The position numbers and the translations under genes were made by a program. DNA of 49,303 bases, taken from an uncultured Prevotellaceae bacterium. GTDB lineage: Bacteria > Bacteroidota > Bacteroidia > Bacteroidales > UBA932. The notes under the pieces were generated by a model. That model had not been told where the DNA came from and did not search any database. It saw nothing but the letters and a program-made list of their open reading frames with translations. The stretch covers positions 1 to 49,303 of the forward strand of contig OMVB01000090.1 of assembly GCA_900314395.1 (NCBI GenBank), written 5' to 3'. Each line of letters opens with the position of its first letter. Within the stretch, counting starts at the first letter, position 1. This document shows, in pieces, positions 35,773 to 44,718 of the stretch.

Positions 35773-38538
35773 ATGAAAAAATTTCTAATGACGCTGTTGT
35801 GCAGTATGCTGCTTGTCGCTGCATACGCGCAGTCTTTTAACATCATGAATATTGTCCGCACAGAGCTTGCAAAGCGCGGCCTTGAGGAAACCGAGGTACG
35901 CACCAGGCTTCTGGAGAACGGCATCGATGTGGATTCCATCAAACCGTCGGAATACGCAAACTACCGCACTCAGGTCATGGGAATCCTGGACCAGATGCAG
36001 GCAGAAAAGAACGGCACGGCACAGGCAGACACAACAGGTAACAGCAGGGAGCTTCTTAACAGGAACTACAGGGAAATCGGCTATAACCAGACCGCAGTGA
36101 ATCCCCCGCTCCCCCCGCAGCAGGGTAATAACACCACAGTAGAACTGTTCGACAGGAACGGTCAACCCATCCAGATTTACGACAAGAACGGCAAACTGAT
36201 TCCTTCAGATTCACTCAGCTATTATCTTGACAACGCCCCCTGGAACAAGGAAATTGTGGATTCCAATGCAATCTACGGCCATTCAATCCTCAAGGGCAAG
36301 GCTCTTGATATCTTCAAGGGTACTGACGGAGCACAGGCCCCTGATTCTTATGTCCTTGGCGACGGTGACGAGGTCCACATCTCCATCTTCGGTTCTTCCC
36401 AGACAGAGATTCACCAGCGCATCGGCCTGGACGGTTCAATCCAGCCCACCGGTTCTTCCAAGATATTCCTCAAGGGTTTGACGCTGGCACAGGCCCGCGA
36501 AGCCATCAGGAACAAGCTGTCACAGCATTTCTCATTCAACAAGGACCAGATTGCAGTGACAATCAATACAGCCCGCACCGTAAGCGTAAGCATCTACGGA
36601 GAGGTTAAGAAGCAGGGCGGATACAGCCTGAGCGCACTTAACACCGCATTCAACGCCATGGCGGCAGCAGGCGGTCCTTCAGACCTCGGTTCCGTTCGTA
36701 ACATCCAGCTCTCACGCGCAGGAAAGACCCTCCGCCTGGACCTTTACGAGTACATGATGAACCCCGGAAAGACCGTTTATGACCTTCAGAACGGCGATAT
36801 TTTCTTCGTTCCTATCGCACAGAAAGTTGTCAAGGTAGAGGGCGCAGTCAACCGTCCCATGCGTTATGAGATGGTAGAAGGCGAAGACCTGCAGAAGCTT
36901 ATCACCCTTGCAGGCGGCCTCAAGCCCGATGCTTACATGCGTTTTGTTCAGGTAGAGCGCTACGCAGACGGTGAAAAGCAGTTCCTTGAGTACGACCTTA
37001 ACCAGGTTATGAGCGGAGCAAAGAGGGTTGATCTTGTTCCCGGAGACATCGTACGCGTGAAGGCTTCCACCCAGCCGATGGAGAACTTTGTAGCCATCGA
37101 CGGTGAAGTTTACTTCGGCGGCAACTACGACCTCTATCGCAACAGCAGCCTCAAGACTTTGATTGAGAACGCAAAACCCAAATACAGCGCACGCACGGAC
37201 TTCGTATTCGTAGAGCGGTTCAAACCGGATGAAACATCGGAGGTTATCACTGTTCCCTTCCCCGGGACCAATGGCAACGCAGACTATCGTCTCCAGAAGA
37301 GGGACAAGGTTACCGTGCTTGCACAGACTTCCTACAGGGATCTTGATACCATCCGCGTAAACGGCCAGGTTCGCGCTCCCTTTGAGAAAGTGTTCGGGCT
37401 TCACGACAAAATGACTGTTGCACAGGCTATTGAGTATGCAGGCGGCGTAAAGACCAACGGTTATCCTATCGCATACATCTTCCGAAAGGATGTTTCCAAC
37501 CCGGAGAAGATGCAGTACAAGAGGGTTTCCCTCAAGACCGACGGCAACATGTTCCTGCAGCCCGGCGACCAGCTGAATGTTTACGACAACAGCACCTATA
37601 CAGAGATTGGACAGGTCAGCATCAGCGGCGCGGTTAACGAGCCTTTCAAGACCGGCTACGACCCGTCACTGAACCTGCACGACCTTATTGAAATGGCCGG
37701 CGGCCTCTCAGTCTCCGCAGACCGCAGCCGCGTAGAGGTATTCCGCGTGGTATTCGAAGGTACAAGCAAGACAGAGCTTAAACTGCTGTCCCTGTCTGTA
37801 GACTCCAACTTCAATCCTACTACCAGTTTCCAGATTCAGCCTTACGACCAGATTGTTATCCGCCAGATTCCTGACTTCACTCTTGGCCGCACGGTAGAAA
37901 TCAACGGCCGTGTCAAGTATCCCGGCGTTTACGTCCTTTCTGACCACAAGACCCACCTTTCAGAGATTATCGAAAAGGCCGGCGGTCTTCTTGACGACAA
38001 CAGCCCTTACGCCATCCTCACTCGTAACTACAACAACAGGGGCGCTATCGGCGTAAATGTCAAGGATGTGATGAAGAACAAGCGCAAAGAGAAAATCGAC
38101 CCTATCCTCATGGAGAACGACGTAATCAACATTGTCCGTCAGGAGAACACCGTTACTATCTATGAGACCGGAACCCGTATGTCCCAGTACACCCCGGAAG
38201 AGTTCCAGATGAGCAAGAAGACCATCGTATTCCAGGGTCGTCACAGCGCAGGCTGGTACATCAAGCATTATGCAGGCGGTTTCCACAAGTTGGCAGACAA
38301 GAACAGCGTTACCGTAACAATGCCCAACTACCAGACCAGGAGTACAAGCAAGTTCCTCTTCTTCAGGAATTATCCTACCGTAGAGCCGGGCAGCGTCATC
38401 ACCCTGAGCTACGATGACAAGAAGGTAGAGCAGATAGACAAACCCAAGGAGAAGTTCGACTGGGAAAACTTTGCTACCAAGACACTGTCTACGGTTACCT
38501 CAGTTGTATCTATCATCCTGCTCCTCAACAGACTGTAA
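35773..38538 (+). CDS. Polysaccharide export protein with multiple SLBB domains
   Basis: 921 residues with a signal peptide (MKKFLMTLLCSMLLVAAYAQ). After a low-complexity stretch to about residue 150, a polysaccharide export (Wza-like) domain appears with SYVLGDGDEVHISIFGSSQ near 195 and DGSIQPTG. Several SLBB repeats follow, each with a signature such as SVSIYGEVKKQGGYSL, VKVEGAVNRPMRYEM, IRVNGQVRAPFEKV, VSISGAVNEPFKTGY and VEINGRVKYPGVYVL. A hydrophobic helix lies at the extreme C-terminus. It should form the outer-membrane or periplasmic export channel. It lies 3 bases upstream of a Wzz-like gene. Confidence 0.9.
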   Translation: MKKFLMTLLCSMLLVAAYAQSFNIMNIVRTELAKRGLEETEVRTRLLENGIDVDSIKPSEYANYRTQVMGILDQMQAEKNGTAQADTTGNSRELLNRNYREIGYNQTAVNPPLPPQQGNNTTVELFDRNGQPIQIYDKNGKLIPSDSLSYYLDNAPWNKEIVDSNAIYGHSILKGKALDIFKGTDGAQAPDSYVLGDGDEVHISIFGSSQTEIHQRIGLDGSIQPTGSSKIFLKGLTLAQAREAIRNKLSQHFSFNKDQIAVTINTARTVSVSIYGEVKKQGGYSLSALNTAFNAMAAAGGPSDLGSVRNIQLSRAGKTLRLDLYEYMMNPGKTVYDLQNGDIFFVPIAQKVVKVEGAVNRPMRYEMVEGEDLQKLITLAGGLKPDAYMRFVQVERYADGEKQFLEYDLNQVMSGAKRVDLVPGDIVRVKASTQPMENFVAIDGEVYFGGNYDLYRNSSLKTLIENAKPKYSARTDFVFVERFKPDETSEVITVPFPGTNGNADYRLQKRDKVTVLAQTSYRDLDTIRVNGQVRAPFEKVFGLHDKMTVAQAIEYAGGVKTNGYPIAYIFRKDVSNPEKMQYKRVSLKTDGNMFLQPGDQLNVYDNSTYTEIGQVSISGAVNEPFKTGYDPSLNLHDLIEMAGGLSVSADRSRVEVFRVVFEGTSKTELKLLSLSVDSNFNPTTSFQIQPYDQIVIRQIPDFTLGRTVEINGRVKYPGVYVLSDHKTHLSEIIEKAGGLLDDNSPYAILTRNYNNRGAIGVNVKDVMKNKRKEKIDPILMENDVINIVRQENTVTIYETGTRMSQYTPEEFQMSKKTIVFQGRHSAGWYIKHYAGGFHKLADKNSVTVTMPNYQTRSTSKFLFFRNYPTVEPGSVITLSYDDKKVEQIDKPKEKFDWENFATKTLSTVTSVVSIILLLNRL

Positions 38539-38541
38539 GCC

Positions 38542-39666
38542 ATGGAAGAGAATCTTGAAAACATCAACCAGGAAGAGCAGGGCATAGATTTCCTTGCCCT
38601 TGCCAAGAAAATCTGGGACGGACGAAAGACTGTTCTCAAGTGTCTGGCTGTCTTCTTTGTGCTGGGTCTTATCTCTGCTTTCACAATGAAGCGTGTGTAC
38701 ACGGTGAACAGTGTAATGGTTCCACAGATTGCTTCCAAGTCAAGCTCGTCGCTCAGCAGCCTGGCTTCCCTTGCAGGATTTGACCTTGGTACTTCCAACA
38801 TGTCCGGGTCGGAGCTTTCTCCGCTGGTTTACCCGCAGGTAGTAAACAGCATACCTTTCCGTCTGGAGCTGATGTACACTCCCCTTCATTTTGAGAAGGC
38901 GGACACCGCGGTGAACATGATTACTTACGCCAAGGAATACAACAAGCCCAGTGTTTTCTCTTACATTAAGAAGTACACTATCGGCCTTCCTGGTGTTATA
39001 ATAGGGTTGTTTAAAAAGAAAGAACCTGTTACGGAGTCTCCTTTGAGGAATCTTACCAAGACCGATAACGGCAGGCCTCTGGTCCTTAGCAAAGACGAGG
39101 AAAAAATGCTTCCTGTCATTGCGGCCAGCGTAAACCTTAGCGTAGATAAGAAGGAAGGTCTTATCAACCTCTCCGTTACAGGCTCAGAGCCGCTGCAGAC
39201 CGCAGAGCTTGCCCTCAAGGCACAGCAGCTTCTCCAGAAGGAAGTAACCCGCTTCCGTACCCAGAAGGCCCAGGAACAGCTGGATTACGTTCAAGCCCGC
39301 TATGACGAGATTAAGGCAGAAACTGAGCGTTACCAGACGGCCCTTGCATCCGTCACAGACCGCTCCCAGGGAATGCTTACGACGCGTTCCCGCATAGAGA
39401 AGGACCGTCTCCAGACCAAGTTTACCATTTCCAGCTCTATCTATCAGGAAATGGCCAAACAGCTTGAGCAGGCTAAGATGCAGGTTAAGAAGGACACTCC
39501 GAACTTTACCATCATCCAGCCAGTAACCGTTCCTACCAAGCCTTCCAACAGCCGCGCCAAGAGCCTCTTCGGATGGATTTTCTTCGGCCTTGTAGTAGGT
39601 TGCGGTATTGTCCTCGCCAAGGACTATCTTCCTAAATTCAAAGAAAAATTCAACTCCGCCGAATAA
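38542..39666 (+). CDS. Wzz-type chain-length determinant / polysaccharide co-polymerase
   Basis: 374 residues. A cytoplasmic N-terminus (EENLENINQEEQGIDF) precedes a first membrane helix at about 33-52 (LKCLAVFFVLGLISAF). The periplasmic part has a coiled-coil region near residues 220-310 (RTQKAQEQLDYVQARYDEIK). The second helix is near 345-363 (SLFGWIFFGLVVGCGIVLA), preceded by the Pro-rich QPVTVPTKPSNSRAK typical of the Wzz family. It lacks a C-terminal tyrosine kinase domain. It likely sets polymer length and couples to the export channel encoded just upstream. A strong terminator follows. Confidence 0.88.
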   Translation: MEENLENINQEEQGIDFLALAKKIWDGRKTVLKCLAVFFVLGLISAFTMKRVYTVNSVMVPQIASKSSSSLSSLASLAGFDLGTSNMSGSELSPLVYPQVVNSIPFRLELMYTPLHFEKADTAVNMITYAKEYNKPSVFSYIKKYTIGLPGVIIGLFKKKEPVTESPLRNLTKTDNGRPLVLSKDEEKMLPVIAASVNLSVDKKEGLINLSVTGSEPLQTAELALKAQQLLQKEVTRFRTQKAQEQLDYVQARYDEIKAETERYQTALASVTDRSQGMLTTRSRIEKDRLQTKFTISSSIYQEMAKQLEQAKMQVKKDTPNFTIIQPVTVPTKPSNSRAKSLFGWIFFGLVVGCGIVLAKDYLPKFKEKFNSAE

Positions 39667-39684
39667 CCGGAATCTTGATTATTT

Positions 39685-39718
39685 GAACGGCCAACAGGGC
39701 ACCCTGTTGGCCGTTTTT
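39685..39718 (+). terminator. Intrinsic terminator after the Wzz-like gene
   Basis: AACGGCCAACAGGG and CCCTGTTGGCCGTT form a 14-base perfect stem with a 2-base centre, followed by T residues. It begins 20 bases after the stop codon and ends the pyr/polysaccharide side. Confidence 0.88.
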
Positions 39719-39732
39719 CAACTTCAAAAGGC

Positions 39733-39800
39733 GGAACAATAAAACCTTGTCCTCCGTCAATTAATAAGTGTCTATTCATCCGGACAAGGTATATTGTTCC
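39733..39800. repeat. Palindromic element with about 20-base arms
   Basis: GGAACAATAAAACCTTGTCC (39733-39752) is an almost perfect reverse complement of GGACAAGGTATATTGTTCC (39782-39800), around a 29-base centre. It is part of a repeat-filled gap (39719-40001) with no gene. Confidence 0.5.
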
Positions 39801-39808
39801 TAAGAAAG

Positions 39809-39843
39809 AGATTTCTCGACTCGCTGTGCTCGCTCGAAATGAC
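39809..39843. repeat. Short dispersed repeat, copy 1
   Basis: The 35-base stretch AGATTTCTCGACTCGCTGTG... ending CGAAATGAC matches a second copy at 39990-40024 with only a few changes. A partial copy (CGCTCGAAATGACTGGG) follows. Confidence 0.6.
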
Positions 39844-39871
39844 AGGAAGGGCCGCTCGAAATGACTGGGAG

Positions 39872-39946
39872 AGAGCAAAATAATTTGTACCCGAAGGCCA
39901 TGGACCAATATATTTTGGCCTTTGGGTACAAATATATTTTGCGATG
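39872..39946. repeat. About 75-base palindromic repeat, copy A
   Basis: It begins AGAGCAAAATAATTTGTACC and ends CAAATATATTTTGCGATG. The two ends are inverted repeats of each other (CAAAATAATTTG and CAAATATATTTTG), and GTACCCGAAGGCC pairs with GGCCTTTGGGTAC. Copy B is at 45152-45227. The shared outer arms with a diverged centre suggest a folded, mobile or amplified intergenic element. Confidence 0.65.
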
Positions 39947-39989
39947 TTTCGGAGCGAATGGTACAAATAGAATTTCCGTTCTAGGAAGG

Positions 39990-40024
39990 AGATTTCTCCA
40001 CTCACTGCGTTCGGTCGAAATGAC
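39990..40024. repeat. Short dispersed repeat, copy 2, entering the HAD gene
   Basis: AGATTTCTCCACTCACTGCG... ending CGAAATGAC is the second copy of the 39809-39843 repeat. Its sequence supplies the stop codon and last residues (CHFDRTQ) of the HAD-family protein on the minus strand. Confidence 0.6.
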
Positions 40025-40706
40025 AAAGGAGGTCGGAAATGGAAGAAAGGCGGAGCAGATGCGGATGATCATATTCCTCCGTCCTCTCATGCTCCCAAAT
40101 AACCTTAGACGGCACATAAACACCCCAGCCACCCAGTTCAAGCACCGGAGCAATATCCGACTTAAAAGAATTCCCCACCATTGCTAAAGACGCAGGGCCA
40201 ACAGCCTCGGTCTCACACAAATCAAAATACTCCTTACGGGACTTATTGGAAGTAATAACAATCCTGTCAAAATACTTAGCCAAACCGCTACGCTCCAGCT
40301 TATGCTCCTGATCCAGAAGATCGCCCTTGGTTAGAAGAACAAGCCGGTACCGGCCCATAGCCCGGACAGCCTCCAGAGTATCTTTAACACCAGGCAGCGG
40401 AGTAGCAGGATTCCGCAGAATCTCCCGCCCGGCAGCAATAATCTCCCCCACCATCGGGCCCGTAAGAGCCTCCCCGGCAATGGCAACCGACGTCTCCAAT
40501 ACGGAGATCAGGTACGGCTTGGCGCCGTAACCCAAATCTTCCATATTGGCAGCCTCGGTCTCATAAAGTTTCGCCGACAACTCCTCCAGGGAGCCATAAT
40601 CCCTCATTACATCGGCCCACTTACGCTCAGCCTCACGAAACAGGGACTCATTCTCCCACAGAGTGTCATCGGCATCAAATGCCAGGACTTTAATATCCTC
40701 CAGCAT
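40002..40706 (-). CDS. HAD superfamily hydrolase
   Basis: 234 residues. Motif I is AFDADDTLWENE with the nucleophile Asp11 and Asp13; motif II is VLLTKGD near residue 125; the Lys is in TSNKSRKEYF; and motifs III/IV are in MVGNSFKSDIAP near 195. A helical cap lies between motifs I and II, as in subfamily I (YjjG or phosphoglycolate phosphatase-like). The likely role is hydrolysis of a small phosphate ester; the substrate is unknown. The last few residues come from a dispersed repeat, so the C-terminus may have been extended or replaced. It follows the M13 peptidase gene after 10 bases. Confidence 0.83.
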   Translation of the reverse strand: MLEDIKVLAFDADDTLWENESLFREAERKWADVMRDYGSLEELSAKLYETEAANMEDLGYGAKPYLISVLETSVAIAGEALTGPMVGEIIAAGREILRNPATPLPGVKDTLEAVRAMGRYRLVLLTKGDLLDQEHKLERSGLAKYFDRIVITSNKSRKEYFDLCETEAVGPASLAMVGNSFKSDIAPVLELGGWGVYVPSKVIWEHERTEEYDHPHLLRLSSISDLLCHFDRTQ

Positions 40707-40716
40707 CGGTCAGAAA

Positions 40717-42726
40717 TTACCAAATATGAACCCTCTCCTGCTCGGGGCGGAACATAGGATCACCCTCCTTGATGTCGAAGGCATCAAAGAAAGACTGGAA
40801 GTTGCGAAGTGAAACATTCACACGGTTAACCGCCAGGGAATGAGGATCAAGATTGGTAAGGCGCGCCTTCTCCTGATCGGTGATATTCTGTGCCCAGATA
40901 GCACCGTAGCTAAGGTAGAAACGCTGTGCAGGGGTGAAACCGTCAATAAGACCGGTCTCCTTGCCGGCGATGGCATTCTCCATTGCAGTGTAAGCAATTG
41001 AAAGACCGCCATGGTCGCCGATGTTCTCTCCGAGGGTGTATCTGCCGTTGGCATGAACGCCGGGCAGAACCTCAACCTCGTCGAACTGGGCGGCAAGCTT
41101 GTCACCAAGAGCGTCGAACTTGGCCTTATCCTCTGCCGTCCACCAGTTTACCATGTTACCGTTGGCATCGAACATAGAGCCCTGATCATCGAAACCGTGG
41201 GACATCTCATGGCCGATAACAACACCGATACCGCCGTAGTTCACAGGGTCATCGGCATCAGGGTCAAAGAAAGGCTTCTGCAAAATAGCTGCGGGGAAGC
41301 AAATCTCGTTGGTGGTAGGATTGTAGTAAGCGTTGACAGTCTGGGGAGTCATGCCCCACTCGGTCTTGTCGGTAGGCTTGCCCAGTTTGCTCAGGTTGTC
41401 TGCAACGTACCATGCGCTGGCATTGCGAAGATTCTCATAATAGGTGTTCTCCGGATTGATTTCCAGGGTGCTGTAGTCTTTCCATTTGTCCGGATAACCA
41501 ATCTTGACAGTGAAGGAAGCGAGCTTCTCGTGTGCGCGTACCTTAGTAGAATCGCTCATCCAGTCAAGGCCGTCGATGTGCTGGCCAAGGGCAGTGCGGA
41601 GGTTCTCTACAAGGGTAACCATCTTCTTCTTGGAAGACTCAGGGAAGTAACGGCTTACGTACATCTCGCCTACAGCTTCTCCCAGAAGGCCGTTAGGCAC
41701 TGCCATGGCGCGTTTCCAGCGGGGCTGCTGCTCCTGTGCGCCGCCCATCTGGTGGGAGAAGAACTCCCAGCTTGCGGTATAGAAGTCGTCGCTGAGGGCG
41801 CTGGTCTGGCCTGCGATGAAGCGGCAGAGCAGATAGGTCTTGAGGTCCTCCAGGGAGGTCTTGTTCATATATTCTGAGAGATTCTCAAAGTATGAAGGCT
41901 GCTCTACGATAACTTTTTCCTGAGGGACGATGCCGGCGGCTTCGCAAACTTTGTCGAAGTTAAGGCCGGGATAAGCCTTGAAGATATCCTCTGAGGACAT
42001 GGGGTTGTAGATTGCCTCCATGTTGCGGTTCTGCTCGCGGCTCCATGAAATCTGCGCCAGGTACTTTTCTACGGCGATGTCAGTGTCTGCAAGAGCCTCG
42101 GCGTTCTCTATACCGGAGAGGTTCAGGACCTTTACCAGGAAGTTGCGGTAGCCGTCAAGGAGTTCCTTGTTGGAGTCCAGCAGGTAATAGTCGCGGTCTC
42201 CCATTCCAAGGCCGCCCTGGCCAAGATAAAGGACTTGCATGTCGCTGTTGGTGAGGTCTGCCTCTACGCCTGCGCCAAAGAATCCGCCCTCGCCGAAGCG
42301 ATTCATTTCACCAAGGAGTTTAGCGAGGTCTTCCTTTGAGCCAACTGCCTGAATCTGAGCGATATAAGGCTTGATAGGAGTTGCGCCAAGCTCGTTGCGG
42401 GTAGTTGAGTCAAGGGCCATTTTGTAAAGGTCGGAGATTTTCTGCTCTACGGTTCCCTTCTTGGTTTCCATGGTGGTCATGTCCTGGAAGAGGGCGTTCA
42501 GGTTCTCGCGGGTGCGCTCTGCGATAGCATCGAAACTTCCGAAGCGTGAGAATTCCGGCTTAAGAGGGTTCTTTACCTGCCAGCCGCCGGTGGCGTACTG
42601 GTAGAAGTCAACCTTGGGGCTGGTAGTAGTGTCAAGGTCTGTCAAATCCAAGGCCTGGTTGTGGCTCTTGGGTCCACTGGCTGCCATTGCAAGAAGTGAG
42701 ATCATAAATACTGCGTACTTTTTCAT
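40717..42726 (-). CDS. pepO: M13 family metallopeptidase (PepO/neprilysin-like)
   Basis: 669 residues with an N-terminal signal sequence (MKKYAVFMISLLAMAA). The N-terminal M13 region has DFYQYATGGW near residue 41. The catalytic domain has the NAYYNPTTNEICFPAAIL motif near 464, the zinc site VIGHEMSHGFDDQG (HExxH) near 508, and the third ligand region GENIGDHGGL near 567, ending in RVHIW. It cleaves short peptides in the periplasm. Homologues often have a lipobox Cys after the signal; here the corresponding region reads AASGPKSH without Cys. It starts 66 bases from the 3' end of the tRNA-Lys(CUU) gene. Confidence 0.93.
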   Translation of the reverse strand: MKKYAVFMISLLAMAASGPKSHNQALDLTDLDTTTSPKVDFYQYATGGWQVKNPLKPEFSRFGSFDAIAERTRENLNALFQDMTTMETKKGTVEQKISDLYKMALDSTTRNELGATPIKPYIAQIQAVGSKEDLAKLLGEMNRFGEGGFFGAGVEADLTNSDMQVLYLGQGGLGMGDRDYYLLDSNKELLDGYRNFLVKVLNLSGIENAEALADTDIAVEKYLAQISWSREQNRNMEAIYNPMSSEDIFKAYPGLNFDKVCEAAGIVPQEKVIVEQPSYFENLSEYMNKTSLEDLKTYLLCRFIAGQTSALSDDFYTASWEFFSHQMGGAQEQQPRWKRAMAVPNGLLGEAVGEMYVSRYFPESSKKKMVTLVENLRTALGQHIDGLDWMSDSTKVRAHEKLASFTVKIGYPDKWKDYSTLEINPENTYYENLRNASAWYVADNLSKLGKPTDKTEWGMTPQTVNAYYNPTTNEICFPAAILQKPFFDPDADDPVNYGGIGVVIGHEMSHGFDDQGSMFDANGNMVNWWTAEDKAKFDALGDKLAAQFDEVEVLPGVHANGRYTLGENIGDHGGLSIAYTAMENAIAGKETGLIDGFTPAQRFYLSYGAIWAQNITDQEKARLTNLDPHSLAVNRVNVSLRNFQSFFDAFDIKEGDPMFRPEQERVHIW

Positions 42727-42758
42727 ATAATTAATTGTTTGAGTATTCGTCTTCTAAC

Positions 42759-42789
42759 AAAAAAGTCCAAGCTTCACACTTGGACTTTT
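42759..42789 (-). terminator. Terminator after the tRNA-Lys genes
   Basis: Read on the minus strand, AAAAGTCCAAG, a short loop and CTTGGACTTTTTT form an 11-base stem followed by T residues, just downstream of tRNA-Lys(CUU). Confidence 0.82.
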
Positions 42790-42792
42790 GAG

Positions 42793-42865
42793 TGCTCCCT
42801 CAGGGGCTCGAACCCTGGACCCCAACATTAAGAGTGTCGTGCTCTACCAACTGAGCTAAGGAAGC
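42793..42865 (-). tRNA. tRNA-Lys (anticodon CTT)
   Basis: Read on the minus strand the 73 bases fold as a cloverleaf: acceptor GCTTCCT/AGGGAGC, D arm GCTC...GAGC, anticodon stem CGACA/TGTTG with loop CTCTTAA (anticodon CTT), and T arm CAGGG-TTCGAGC-CCCTG. The discriminator base is A and CCA is not encoded. Confidence 0.95.
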
Positions 42866-42876
42866 AGTATTTCTCG

Positions 42877-42949
42877 TGACCCGTTCGGGGCTCGAACCCG
42901 AGACCCCCACATTAAAAGTGTGATGCTCTACCGACTGAGCTAACGAGTC
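42877..42949 (-). tRNA. tRNA-Lys (anticodon TTT)
   Basis: Read on the minus strand: acceptor GACTCGT/ACGGGTC, anticodon stem TCACA/TGTGG with loop CTTTTAA (anticodon TTT), and T arm TCGGG-TTCGAGC-CCCGA. CCA is not encoded. It is the first of two tRNA-Lys genes, 11 bases from the next, so both lysine codons are served from one transcript. Confidence 0.95.
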
Positions 42950-42980
42950 TTTCCACTTCCGTTATTTTCAAACGGGACTG

Positions 42981-43011
42981 CAAAGATATATAGTCTTTCT
43001 GAAACCTCCAA
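42981..43011 (-). promoter_or_regulatory. Promoter of the tRNA-Lys pair
   Basis: Minus strand TTG (43011-43009), a 20-base spacer and TATCTTTG (42988-42981) match the Bacteroidota consensus and lie 31 bases before the first tRNA. Confidence 0.68.
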
Positions 43012-43079
43012 ACTATTTTTTAAAAATTTTCAAAAAAATTGAAGATACTTTGTCGATGACATCGCAAAATCTATTTTTC

Positions 43080-44126
43080 TTAGAATTTGGACATTTCCTT
43101 GATGGCCTGGTCTTCTGAGAGCTGGCAGATCAGCAGGCGGCCGTTTTTAAGGGCGACGATGCTGTCGCGAAGGCCCTGGAGGACAATCTGTCCGCCGGCA
43201 GGGACATGCACAATGCAGTTTTTGCAATCGAACAGACGTGCGTCACCGACAACACAGTTACCATCGGCATCGGGTATAATATGTTCCTTAACGGCCACCC
43301 AGGTGCCAAGGTCGCTCCACTGCGGCTCGCACGCAATTACATATATATCAGGCGATTTCTCCATGACAGCGTAGTCTATGGATATCTTTTCGCACTCGCA
43401 GAAATGCTCCCTGAGCGCTGCGTCTTCCTGTGGGGTGAAAAGGAAGGGCTCGATCTTGTCCATGACGCCGGTGATCTGCGGCGCGTATTTTTGCAGCTGG
43501 GCATTGATTGTGGCCACATTCCAGACGAAAATACCGGCGTTCCAGAAGAAGTTTCCGGCGGCCAGATAACTTTTAGCAGTCTCCAGGTCCGGTTTTTCAC
43601 GGAATTCAGAGACCTTAACAACTTGCTCCTGCTCCAGCGACTCTGCGCAAATATAGCCGTACCCGGTTTCGGGCCTTGTGGGTTTTATGCCGATGGTGAC
43701 GATTTTCCCGCTGCCGTTCACTGCCTCAAGAGCTTTGCCGATTACGGACGTAAACAGTTTGGTATCGACCACCAGGGCATCGGAGGGTGTAACGACGACA
43801 TTTGCCGACGGTGCAACTTTTGCAACCTTGCGGCAAGCGTATGCGATACAAGGGGCGGTGTTGCGGCCTTCCGGCTCTGCAAGTATATGACTTTCAGGTA
43901 TTTGCGGAAGCTGCTCGCGAACCTGCTGAACATATCGGGCACCGGTCACAACCCAAAAATTCTCCATCGGCGCAACAGGAAGGAACCTGTCAACGGTCAT
44001 CTGGATAAGAGAACGGCCGCTGCCGGTGACATCGATAAACTGTTTAGGACATTCCGGCGTGCTGACGGGCCATAGACGGCTGCCGATGCCTCCGGCCATG
44101 ATAACTATGTGGTTGTTGTTTGCCAT
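43080..44126 (-). CDS. manC: Mannose-1-phosphate guanylyltransferase
   Basis: 348 residues from the ATG at 44126 (MANNNHIVIMAGG); the longer frame would overlap folE. It has the nucleotidyltransferase signature IMAGGIGSRLWPVSTPECPKQF near residues 8-29, VTPSDALV near 110, the sugar-binding EFREKPD near 170, and GNFFWNAGIFVW near 190. There is no C-terminal phosphomannose isomerase domain. It makes GDP-mannose, used for glycans such as the polymer exported by the SLBB/Wzz pair, although that link is not shown. It starts one base after folE. Confidence 0.92.
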   Translation of the reverse strand: MANNNHIVIMAGGIGSRLWPVSTPECPKQFIDVTGSGRSLIQMTVDRFLPVAPMENFWVVTGARYVQQVREQLPQIPESHILAEPEGRNTAPCIAYACRKVAKVAPSANVVVTPSDALVVDTKLFTSVIGKALEAVNGSGKIVTIGIKPTRPETGYGYICAESLEQEQVVKVSEFREKPDLETAKSYLAAGNFFWNAGIFVWNVATINAQLQKYAPQITGVMDKIEPFLFTPQEDAALREHFCECEKISIDYAVMEKSPDIYVIACEPQWSDLGTWVAVKEHIIPDADGNCVVGDARLFDCKNCIVHVPAGGQIVLQGLRDSIVALKNGRLLICQLSEDQAIKEMSKF

Positions 44127-44127
44127 A

Positions 44128-44718
44128 TTATTTGCCGATGAGTTTAAGGAATTCGCTTCTGGTCCTGAGAGACTGGAGGAAGGCGCCGGAGAAGGCCGAT
44201 GTTGTGGTGGTTGCGTTTGTCTTTTCCACTCCACGGACCATCATGCAGGTGTGCATGGCCTCGATAACAACGGCAACGCCCAGGGGATGAAGGGCTTTCT
44301 GGATGGCGTCACGGATTTCTATGGTGAGCCTTTCCTGCACCTGGAGCCTTCGGGCGTATGTTTCCACTACGCGGGCGACTTTGCTAAGGCCAGTGATTTT
44401 ACCTTTTGGAATATAGGCGATGTGAGCCTTGCCGATGAACGGGAGCATGTGATGCTCGCACATGGAGAACAGTTCGATGTCCTTGACGAGCACCATCTGC
44501 TGGTATTCCTCGTCAAAAAGGGCGGACTGGATAATCTCCACGCCGTTCTGGCTGTAACCCTTTGTCAGGAACTGAAGGGATTTGGCAACCCTTTCCGGGG
44601 TTTTAAGAAGTCCCTCGCGCTCCGGGTTTTCTCCAAGGAGGGCAAGTATTTCCTTGACGTGACCGACGATTTCCGCGGTCACTTTTTCATCGTACAAATC
44701 TTCTCTGATATATGCCAT
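44128..44718 (-). CDS. folE: GTP cyclohydrolase I
   Basis: 196 residues from the ATG at 44718 ([12 protein letters not shown]). An upstream in-frame extension through the promoter was rejected. The zinc and catalytic motifs are [19 protein letters not shown] near residue 75-93 and [11 protein letters not shown] near 145-155, with [10 protein letters not shown] between them. It makes dihydroneopterin triphosphate from GTP, the first step of folate synthesis. It is the promoter-proximal gene of a folE-manC pair. Confidence 0.94.
   Translation of the reverse strand: MAYIREDLYDEKVTAEIVGHVKEILALLGENPEREGLLKTPERVAKSLQFLTKGYSQNGVEIIQSALFDEEYQQMVLVKDIELFSMCEHHMLPFIGKAHIAYIPKGKITGLSKVARVVETYARRLQVQERLTIEIRDAIQKALHPLGVAVVIEAMHTCMMVRGVEKTNATTTTSAFSGAFLQSLRTRSEFLKLIGK

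Noticed and set aside
40717-42726. M13 peptidase as a lipoprotein
   Set aside because: There is no Cys near the end of the signal region (AASGPKSH), so a lipobox cannot be supported.
44127-44234. Longer N-terminus for manC
   Set aside because: It would run into folE and encodes a low-complexity peptide; MANNNHIVIMAGG is the natural start.
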